From: Haematobia irritans
Lineage: Eukaryota > Arthropoda > Insecta > Diptera > Muscidae
Reading direction: 5' to 3'
Assembly (NCBI RefSeq): GCF_050003625.1
Contig: NC_134398.1
Span: 81,314,003 to 81,378,002, forward strand
Length of the DNA stretch: 64,000 bases
The position numbers and the translations under genes are program-made. The notes under the pieces were generated by a model that saw only the letters and a list, made by a program, of their open reading frames with translations, did no database searches and was not told where the DNA came from. The stretch's first letter is position 1. The number at the start of each line of letters is the position of its first letter. Positions 1 through 9,600 of this stretch are shown piece after piece.

Positions 1-200
1 TGAAACGTACTTCCACACACTCACGATTCATAAAAAAACTATTCACGCACGCTCACGATGTAAAATGCAACTCACGCACGTTCACGACTATTATACTTAC
101 AAAACAAACGAAAAAATTTAATTCACGAATGAGTACGAACTTAAAAACTTACTCACTCTCGCTCGTGATACAAATGAGCTACCCACACAAATTCGCCAAA
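1..200. repeat. CGTGAG/CTCACG-motif repeat, partial
   Basis: Irregular iterations of CTCACGCACG-type motifs, cut by the window edge. The same motif forms blocks at 2765-3157 and 8582-9088, where the right end reads ACACCTCTA. The stretch 200-520 is AT-rich with no feature seen. Confidence 0.6.
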
Positions 201-521
201 ATATTTCTAATTAAAAATCTGAAGTTGAAAACGTACTCAATTAAAAAATTAACAGATACAATTAACATTTTAATCAAATCAAAATATAAATTCAATTAAA
301 ATTTGGATTGATTTTGGCCGAAAAACTTAATTAATTTTTAATTGAGGCAATCAATGATTTATAGTGTTATTGTTTACTTATTTTATTTTTTATTATATTA
401 TAATTACATACATTATAATTATACTATATAGAATTATTTTTTTTACATCTAAGCCAAAATTTAATGAACCAATGAAACCAATTATTTCCGAAAATTATTA
501 ATTTTTTATTTGGAAGTATGT

Positions 522-663
522 TTATACCCTTCACCACTACTGTGGTACAGGGTATAATAAGTTTGTGCATTTGTATGTAACGCCAAGAAGGAGTAATCAT
601 AGACCAACCTTTTAGTATACGGATCGGCTTAGAATTAAATTCTGAGTCGATTTAGCGATGTCC

Positions 664-701
<38 letters not shown>

Positions 702-2054
702 CTGTCTGTTGATGTATTTTTGTGTGCAAAGTACAGCTCGCAGTTTTAGTCCGATTGTCCTAAAATTTGGTATAGGGTCCTGTTTCGGCTCAAAGACAAT
801 CCCTATTGATTTTGGAAAAAATCGGTTCAGATTTAGATATAGCTGCCATATATATTTTTCACCGATCTGGTCATAATTGGCGTGTATATCAACCGATCTT
901 CCTCAAATTCCGTACATCCGAATATCTTATGGGTCTCGAAAAACTTGCAAAATATCAGCCAAATCGGTTCAGATTTAGATATAGCTCCCATATATAGCTT
1001 TCGCCCGATTTACACTCATTTGCCCACAGAAGCCAATATTTAACTCCGATTGAGTTGAAATTTTGCACAGGGAGTAGAATTAGCATTGTAACTATGCGTG
1101 CCAAATTTGGTTGAAATCGGTTCAGATTTGGATATATCTCCCATATATAGCTTTCGCCCGATTTACACTCATATGACCACAGAGGCCAATTTTTAACTCC
1201 CATTTAGTTGAAATTTTGCACATTGAGTAGAATTAGCATTGTAACAATGCGTGCCAAATTTGGGTGAAATCGGTTCAGATTTGGATATATCTCCCATATA
1301 TAGCTTTCGCCCGATTTACACTCATATGACCACAGAGGCCAATTTTTTGCTCCGATTTAGTTGAAATTTTGCACAGGGAGTATAATTAGCATTGTAGTTA
1401 TGCGTTCCAAATTTGGTTGAAATCGGTTCAGATTTAGATAAATCTCCCATATATAGCTTTCGCCCGATTTACACTCATATGACCACAGATGCCAATTTTT
1501 ACCTCCGATTTAGTTGAAATTTTGCACAGGGAGTAGAATTGGCATTGGAGCTTTGCGTGCCAAATTTGGTTGAAATCGGTTCAGATTTAGATATAGCTCC
1601 CATATAAATGTTTTTCTGATTTCGACAAAAATGGTCAAAATACCAACAATTTCCTTGTAAAATCGCCACTGCTTAGTCGAAAAGTTGTAAAAATGACTCT
1701 AATTTTCCTAAACTTCTAATACATATATATCGAGCGATAAATCATAAATAAACTTTTGCAAAGATTCCTTAAAATTGCTTCAGATTTAAATGTTTCCCAT
1801 ATTTTTTTACTAACATTGTGTTCCACCCTAGTGCATTAGCCGACTTAAATTTTGAGTCTATAGATTTTGCAGAAGTCTATCTAGTTCGGTCCAGATCGAG
1901 TGATATTTAAATGTATGTATTTGGGACAAACCTTTATATATAGCCCCCAACACATTTGACGGATGTGATATGGTATCGAAAATTTAGATCTATAAAGTGG
2001 TGCAGGGTATAATATAGTCGGCCCCGCCCGACTTTAGACTTTCCTTACTTGTTT
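522..2054 (+). repeat. GTCY-microsatellite interspersed repeat with 153-bp internal tandem units, copy 1
   Basis: It starts at TATACCCTTCACCACTACTG and ends GGCCCCGCCCGACTTTAGAC...CTTGTTT. After about 135 bp there is a (GTCTGTCT)n tract (661-706) preceded by GAGTCGATTTAGCGATGTCC, resembling the GTCY proto-microsatellite of dipteran mini-me elements (named from general knowledge). The interior repeats the motif AAATCGGTTCAG at 961, 1114, 1267, 1420 and 1573, exactly 153 bp apart. No coding capacity. The short ORFs inside are by-products of the repeat. Confidence 0.85.
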
Positions 2055-2085
2055 CAATTTAAAAATGTAAAAATGTTCAATCATT

Positions 2086-2762
2086 ATTATACCCTTCACC
2101 ACTACTGTGGTACAGGGTATAATAAGTTTGTGCATTTGTATGTAACGCCAAGAAGGAAAAGTCTGAGACCCATCGTTTAGTATACCGATCGTCTTAGAAT
2201 TAAATTCTGAGTCGATTTAGCGATGTCCGTCTGTCTGTCTGTCTGTTGGTGTATTTTTGTGTGCAAAGTACAGCTCGCAGTTTTAGTCCGATTGTCCTAA
2301 AATTTGGTATAGGGTCCTGTTTCGGCTCAAAGACGATCCCTATTGATTTTGGAAAAAATCGGTTCAGATTTAGATATAGCTGCCATATATATTTTTCACC
2401 GATCTGGTCATAATTGGCGTGTATATCAACCGATCTTCCTCAAATTCCGTACATCCGAATATTTTATGAGTCTCGAAAAACTTGCCAAATATTAGCCAAA
2501 TCGGTTCAGATTTAGATATAGCTCCCATATATAGCTTTCGCCCGATTTACACTTATTTTCCCACAGAGGCAAATTTTTTGCTCCGATTTAGTTGAAATTT
2601 TGCATAGGGAGTAGAATTAGCATTGTAACTATGCGTGCCAAATTTGGTTGAAATCGGTTCAGATTTAGATATAGATCCCATATATAGCTTTCGCCCGATA
2701 TGAACTTATATGGCCCCAGAAGCCAGAGTTTTACCCCACTTTGCTTAACATTTTGCACAAGA
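2086..2762 (+). repeat. GTCY-microsatellite repeat, copy 2, 3'-truncated
   Basis: Closely matches the first part of the element at 522, including the head (TATACCCTTCACC), a shorter GTCT tract (about 2227-2250) and about two of the internal units. It is cut where the CGTGAG array begins. The two copies lie head to tail about 30 bp apart. Confidence 0.85.
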
Positions 2763-2764
2763 AG

Positions 2765-3157
2765 AACGTGAGTTTCATCGTGAGCGTGAATTTTTCGTGA
2801 ATGTGAGTTTCTTCGTGAGCGTGAATTTTCTCGTGAGCGTGAATGTCATCGTGAGTGTGAAGTTTTCGTGAATGTGAATTTCTTCGTGAAAGTGAATTTC
2901 TTCGTGAGCGTGAATTGTTCGTGAATGTGAATTTTTTCGTGAACGTGAATTTTGTCGTGAGCGTGATTTTGAAAAAAATTTACTCACGCACATTCACGAA
3001 CAGAATTTGATGTTCACGCACGATCACGCACGACACATTTTTGTTCAGTCCCATTCACGCACATTCACGTGATTTGGTCAAAATTTCATTCACGAATCAC
3101 GTGACTCGCGCGTGAATCACGCGTGTCACGAAAATTTCGTGTCACGCGCACACCTCT
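2765..3157. repeat. CGTGAG/CACGAATG tandem-like array ending ACACCTCTA
   Basis: Dense iterations of TTTCTTCGTGAGCGTGAA on one side, switching to CACGCACATTCACG on the other, so the block is roughly self-complementary. It ends GCGCACACCTCTA, the same terminus as the element at 8582-9088. It probably represents the right part of a related TIR element. 3,160-4,250 beyond it shows no gene, only AT-rich sequence. Confidence 0.7.
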
Positions 3158-4064
3158 ACTTGGGTCTACGCCGTGCGATAACAATATCTTCTTCGTCAAT
3201 TAATAAATTGTCTGACACTGGGGAAACAATGTACACAAAGTAATTTCCATAATTGGTATTACTTGATGTACATTAGGGCAGATCGCATTTTATTCCAAAA
3301 AGCCAGTAAGAAAGAAACGGTGAGAGTTGGGAGATAGAGAGCTGCAAGGTTTTACTGGAGAAAGATCTCTAGAACTAGCACATAATGAAACCGTATAGCA
3401 TATATTATATTCTACTTTGACTATGAATTTCGGTGGATTATTTTATACGATCTTCATCAAAGTCTTAAACTTTTTATATAAGAATGGACGCTTAAAAAAA
3501 AACAGCAAAGCAAAACTTATATATTGATACCTTGTAGAGCCCGATTTTCCAAAATGTGGCCATATACCCCTCATAAATTTATTGATTTCATTCAAATTTG
3601 TCCCAATGCACAGTGGGCGAAATGACAGGTTTTTGACGCATTAAATCAACGGAATTACCTAGAGCTCTGAAATTTTGTACACTGAGGATGCGAATAAAGT
3701 ATAATAAGAAATTTGGACCGATCCGCCCACTCCCACTCCCACTTTCAAATGTAGGATGTATCTCAAGCACGGTTATCATACACCAAATTAAATATATCAG
3801 TATGTAGTAACATTAGAAACTGAAAATCTAGATTAGAACTGATGCACACTGTTACTCCATCTTGATCACTACCGTAGAGTGTATATGATTTCAGCAGTTT
3901 TAGTTCAATTCAAATTTAATTCAATTCAATCTCTTATACTCTCATTTGAGCTAAAAGTTTTGAATAGCATAATTTCTGCAACACTATGTAGAAATGGGAA
4001 CATATTCGTTTAAAAAATGTCCAGATTTTGCCAACCCTGTGTTGGCGTTCGTAGAAAAAAACAA

Positions 4065-4320
4065 ACATTTTTGCGTTCCCAGTCCAAAAATAACATTTTG
4101 TTCTTTAAACATGTTTGAAGTGATTATATGTTAGTACGGGTTGAAAGGTGGCTTGCGAGCGAAGCACTAACGCAGCTTAATTCAAATTTGAGTTAAAAAG
4201 AGATCTGAATCGATTTCGGGGAAAAAAACTTTTATTCATTAATGAGAAAGCATATCTAAGGTTTTTCCCGGACTTTTTCCATTCCCAGGAAAGCTTTTTT
4301 TTCGAATTTCCAGGGATCCC
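4065..4320. repeat. fragments of foldback MITE and a CCCGGG-rich TIR element
   Basis: 4068-4130 resembles the right arm of the foldback MITE seen at 8102-8351 (AAAATAACATTTTG...AAACATGTTTGA). 4260-4320 (TTTTTCCCGGAC...CCAGGGATCCCGG) resembles the degenerate CCCGGGAATTCCC terminus also present at 63,070-63,190. Both are incomplete. Confidence 0.4.
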
Positions 4321-4559
4321 GGTCAAAGGGAACTTGAACTTGAGCTAATATCGTCATTTTCGAGGCAAAAATTGGAGAATCAGCAATTGCTATTTGTTGA
4401 GTCAAAAATCGGCAAAATTGGCAGCTCTGGTCACAATGGGCAGCCTCTTCCTATATAGTGGGATTTTTTTGTAACATTAAAACTGGTATGGGAATGGAAG
4501 AAACTTATTTCGATGTCACCATCGTAAAACGGAGTCACTATATGCACATGTTCGGTCAG

Positions 4560-5225
4560 AAGAATACACCATCTATATTTGAAATTAAAGTAACTATCAT
4601 AACAAAAGTTGCCATTTTAATATTCCATAAACACATCCATAGGTTTAGGTTTAGGTTAGGTGGCAGCCCGATATATCAGGCTCACTTAGACTATTCAGTC
4701 CATTGTGATACCACATTGGTGAACTTCTCTCTTATCACTGAGTTCTGCCCGATTCCATGTTAAGCTCAATGACAAGGGACCTCCTTTTTATAGCCGAGTC
4801 CGAACGGCGTTCCACATTGCAGTGAAACTACTTAAAGAAGCTTTGAAACCCTCGGAAATGTCACCAGCATTACTGAGGTGGGATAATCCACCGCTGAAAA
4901 ACTATTTGGTGTTCGGTCGAAGCAGGAATCGAACCCACGACCTTGTGTATGCAAGGCGGGCATGCTAACCATTGCACCACGTTGGCTCCCTAAACACATC
5001 CTTGCAATAATTACGAAAATATTTTGAAATTATTAAATTGCAAAAGTGGTTATATATATGTTTTATAAAGGTTTACTTAGTCTGCCAGTCTATTGGAATG
5101 CCGGAAGAGCAACCTTATTTTAACCAATTGTTAGGCCGTTAGAACCTGGGCTAGAACCCACGACTATATATCGGGCAAGGCAACTATTACTACTTGGTAC
5201 CATATTCAAATAGGATAATGTAATT
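4560..5225 (-). repeat. older tRNA-like repeat hosting the SINE
   Basis: Outside the inserted SINE, this stretch is the reverse complement of 63,285-63,590: shared runs include AGACTGGYAGACTRAGTAAA and AGTTACTTTAATTTCAAAT. It also contains a B-box-like GTCGTGGGTTCTA, so it may be a second, older SINE-like family. The SINE TSD sits inside it, which dates it as older. Confidence 0.6.
4639..4990 (-). mobile_element. tRNA-derived SINE with LINE-type tail
   Basis: Reading on the minus strand, the head is GGGAGCCAACGTGGTGCAAT followed by GGTTAGCATGCCCGCC (A-box region), then GTCGTGGGTTCGATTCC, a good pol III B box. The body contains CCGAGTCCGAACGGCG on the plus strand, and the element ends in a CCTAACCTAAACC tail. 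It is flanked by a perfect 11-bp TSD TAAACACATCC (4628-4638 and 4991-5001). The last 70 bp match the 3' end of LINE-A at 36,815-36,889. Not a functional tRNA gene: the tRNA part is only the promoter head. Confidence 0.93.
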
Positions 5226-5420
5226 TCCAAAGTAATTGAAAAATTTTACTAAATTATTTCATTTCATAGTTTATTTTATCTAAACAAAAATGCCAAAAAC
5301 AATTAAATTATATATTCTTCTCTACTTAGGCTAAATTATACCCCATTCAAATGAGACTTAAAATCTACTCAAAATTGATTTGAAGTCCCTTATTTACAAA
5401 GAAAATGACAGTTGAAAATA

Positions 5421-5885
5421 CACTCAAAAAAAGTGAACCCTCTATTTCACTAAAGCAAACTTAACCTTATTTTAGTTCATGGAATTACTATGTTTGGAGA
5501 AAATTTCCTTTACTCTAAAAGATTAAATGAACTAAAAAAACTGGAAAAAAATTATACACAAATAAAGCATAAAGATTTACTAAATTCGTACTTCTCACAA
5601 AATAGTTTTTTATTTCTTTAAATTTGTAAATTTTACAACAAATGCGTCCATCTTGAACTTCGTATGGCACTAAAGACATTCTTGCAATTTTGAACTCCAA
5701 TTTTCTTTTTCAAACTACAAAATTCTCTTAAACAAGTGAAAAAAATTAACTATGTCTAATATATTTTCTTGAATTTGTCGAAAAATATTTACTTACTTAT
5801 GTGATATCGGCGTGATGTCAGCGTTTGTATTACTGTTTAGTTAAAATTTTCTTCCTGGTGGTTTCACTGTTTTTTTTTTTCAGTG
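5421..5885. mobile_element. MITE with TIR CACTSAAAAAAAGTGAA and TA TSD
   Basis: Left end CACTCAAAAAAAGTGAACC; right end GGTTTCACTG-T(n)-CAGTG. Flanking TA at 5419-5420 and 5886-5887. Removing the insert with one TA joins GACAGTTGAAAATA to GTTAAAGTGGATTTTGG. That is the continuous sequence of a homologous repeat at 63,218-63,255, so the boundaries are supported by an empty-site copy. No transposase. Confidence 0.8.
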
Positions 5886-6679
5886 TAGTTAAAGTGGATT
5901 TTGGAAGTGTAATGAGGTGATGATTTACCCAATAGAAGTAAAAGATATTAGACATTTTTCAATATATGCATCCAAGCATGTACGATCGCTTACGTTAGAA
6001 CCAAATTGACTTTATGAAACTTCAATGCAACTGAAACTCATTTGTCCGAAATCTATCTGATTGGAATATTAATATATTCTTATTAGAAATGAATATATTA
6101 ATTTTCCAAATACATATGATTTATTACGGCTTGGAAGCATATGCCAATATCATCAGCAACAATCTTCGATTGTGGTCGAATGAGCACACCAAAACACAAC
6201 TAAACTACAATTTATCTGTCACAAAGAAACTGAAAATTGAAAATCACTAACATTACCAAAATACATACATATATGACAGACATGTATACCAACATAAACG
6301 AAAAATGCGAAAATCGAAATGCACCACTCATGAAATTTTAAAATAACTGTTATTTTTATTAGACCGACTACATAACGAAATTAATAAATTATTGAAGTAA
6401 ATTTAAAACCTTACTGATACAATCAAAAATATAATTGATTCAATTTTCAATTTTGTGTTTGATTAATAAATTTCTTGATCCATTAAACATTTTAATTGAT
6501 TACTTTGAAAAAATAGTGGTTATATTTTTCTGCGTCAATAGAATTGTCTCAAATTGATTGAATATAAATGTGGGATTAGATTATCAAATTCCTTCAATAA
6601 GGTTTGTTATCCTCAAACATCATATACGAATGTGCCATATCCATTATATGCAGTCTGTTAAAACTTTTCTTGTCCACAG

Positions 6680-9600
6680 AAAAGCGAATTTGATTTTTTG
6701 GAATGGTCCCCTTTAAATGATAAAAATCTGATGCTATCAGATGACTGGACTAGTGATACATTATTTTCAGCAATTAATGGCCCTTTTCCATTTCCGGATT
6801 CCAGAGAAATTGGTAATAAATTGAGTACGTATTCATTTAACTCGTAATTATATAGGCCGAATATTACAGCTCGTGGGGCTGGTATTGCCGACTTTATACA
6901 GCCCAGCTTAGGACCGTTGCAGCCAAATTTGGATGACATTGATTTAACATTTGTTGGTAAGTCTCCTTTGCCATATATCCGTTTATTATTCAACAATGGC
7001 ATTTTTATTATATTTTAGAGTTATTACAAAATTCTCGTTTGCCACCAGTGCCTGAGGAAGGCTCTGATGAAATGATTAAAAATGTTGACTATGGATTTTC
7101 ATCGATTATGGGTGAGTCCTTGAAATAAGTATGAAACTTTCTTTGTTTTACTTGGTTACCATAGGGACCGAACAAATGGACTCCGGTAACATGATGGAGG
7201 TATCCACTTCTAATGCAGTTGGTCCCATGGCAAATGTTAGCGAAGATTCTAACATGATAGAATTGAATACACCAATGAACGCCCTGCAATACACAGATCT
7301 CGAACAGCAGTTTGCGGCACGTGGCAATAATAACAATTTGTCAATGCTTTCTGTACCCGCCAACCGCACAAATCAGTCTAATCTTCAGAGTGTACCTAGT
7401 GGAGATGCAATTATGAGTAACACTTCTCAAAATCCCAACACATTGATGATGCCTCAGACAAACCGTCAACCAGCACAACAACAAATGGAATCCTATGATA
7501 ATGCTGGAAGTATTAGTGGGAGAATTGGAAATTCTTTAGTTGTAATGGAGAATACAAATTCACTCACAACCAGCAGTAATATTTTGGGAAGGCAAAACAA
7601 TAGTACCGGCAATGATTTCCCAGTGAAGAAGGGCCGAATATCGAAAAGTTCCCAGCGTCCGTTTAGGTATGTGATTCAATTGTGCTAAATTTTTTAACAA
7701 TAAGCAGGCTTAAATTGGTTTACACACATTGAAAATGTTTTGCTAATGTTCACGTCCATGTTTTGTTTTGACATGTCAACGAGGTCATTTAGCTTATCCG
7801 GCATGTCAGACTGTTTGTGGGATAGTAGACAGAAGTCATGCGCGTACGCTAAATATTCATGATGTCTGTGCATGCCTCATGCTATCCCTATTTTCTGTTG
7901 AGGCATCTTTAGCATAGTGTTATCGAGAATTACGGCAAAAAGTAATGGCGAAGGGGGGCAGCCTTGTTTTACTGCAACGTTTGAGAAAAATGCCTCACTG
8001 ATTGTTCCTTTGTGACGTACCAGTAGCTTGGCTTTTGCGAACATAGCTTTGATCACATGCGCTATTTTCATCGGAACCCCTTTGTGCACAAAGGCATCCC
8101 ACACCCAGAGAAGGAATATGATCACCTCAGACATGTTTTAAGAGCAAAATGTTATTTTTGGGTGGTGACCATGTAGCAAGGTTTTCGCAACCATGTTATT
8201 TTCTCGGAAATCATGTATCTGATTTCGGCAAGCAGGTTATATTTGACGAGAAAATAACATTTTAGTGACAAACATGTTACATGGTCACCATACAAAAATA
8301 ACATTTTGCTCTTGAAACATGTTTGAGGTGATCATATTCCTTCTCTGCGTGCATATTGGTCATATTTTTATAGAGTTAAAAGCTTTTTTTTAATCTTTGA
8401 AGACGATATGCACAGTACGCCATTCGATAGACTATACTATAACTTCTTCTTTTTCTTAACTCATTTTTATTAATGCGTACTATCACTATTTTGATATTTA
8501 CATTAATCTGGATGTTATTTTCATATTATATATAACATGGTTCTCACCCAATGGTGAGCCCACATTTGCTTATGTATGGAGTAGAGGTGTGAGTAATAGT
8601 TTACTCACGCACACGCACACTCACGACTGAAAAATCATACTCACGCACGATATTTTTTGGTAGGACTCACGCTCATTCACGAAAAGAAAATTTGTACTCA
8701 CGCACGAAAACGTCGTGACTCACGAAAAATACCGTGACTCACGAAAAATATCGTGACTCACGAATAATTTCATGATTAATTTACCTTACAGAAGTGTCTG
8801 AAAACATGAGCATTATTAAAATCGAGAGTGTTATTAAACTCTTAACATCCCAGGTGTCACTAAAATTGTAATTGAATTTTATGTTGGTGAGCAGGAATAT
8901 TTTCGTGAGTGTAATTCTTTACTCATTCTACACTCACGAAGATATTATTTTCGTGACTCACGCTCACGCACGACATTTTGGTTTGTTAATCACGCTCACG
9001 CACACTCACGTTGTTGTCATGAGCGTGACTCACGACTCACGAAAATTTTCGTGAGTGACGACAATTTCGTGTCACGTACACACCTCTAGTATCGAGAAAA
9101 ACAAAAATCATTTATTGATATAGTGAAGACAGGATAGAATAAATATCAAGATTATATAAGATCTTGTAGTGCTCTTCTTCGAAAGTATTTCACTTCATCC
9201 TTCTTAGGAAGCTCTATTTGATTCATGTAAACTGGGGGACAATTTCCGTGATTAAGTGTAAGTGAGTAGATTTTGATTCATCTGCTTTAATGCGCCAGCA
9301 TTTTAACCACATTGACAGTGTATTCAAAAAGTTTTGCAGCAAATTACTTGAACAGTATAGTTTTTTTGGCTAAAACAGCTGTGTCGTCAGCAAATGTTCG
9401 AATAACAGCAGCCCAGTCAGAAAAAACCATCGGAAAAGCGTTGTAAAAGCGTTGTGAACGGTTGATACACGGTGGGAAAAAGCGTTGTTACAACCCCAAA
9501 ATGATAACATCATTCCACGGTGTATCGATTGTATTTAACAACATTTTCAAAGTGTTATGAAAACAATATTTTATACGCTTTTCCGATGGTTTAACGAACG

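Noticed and set aside
658..876. Open frame starting MSVCLSVCLSVC
   Set aside because: Translation of the GTCY microsatellite inside a repeat; the same repeat recurs elsewhere in the window.
2775..2993. 72-codon serine/histidine-rich minus-strand frame
   Set aside because: By-product of the CGTGAG array; no start context and no domain.
4921..4990. tRNA-like sequence with A and B boxes
   Set aside because: It is the head of a SINE with a clean 11-bp TSD and a LINE-type tail; the cloverleaf is not complete, so no tRNA gene is called.
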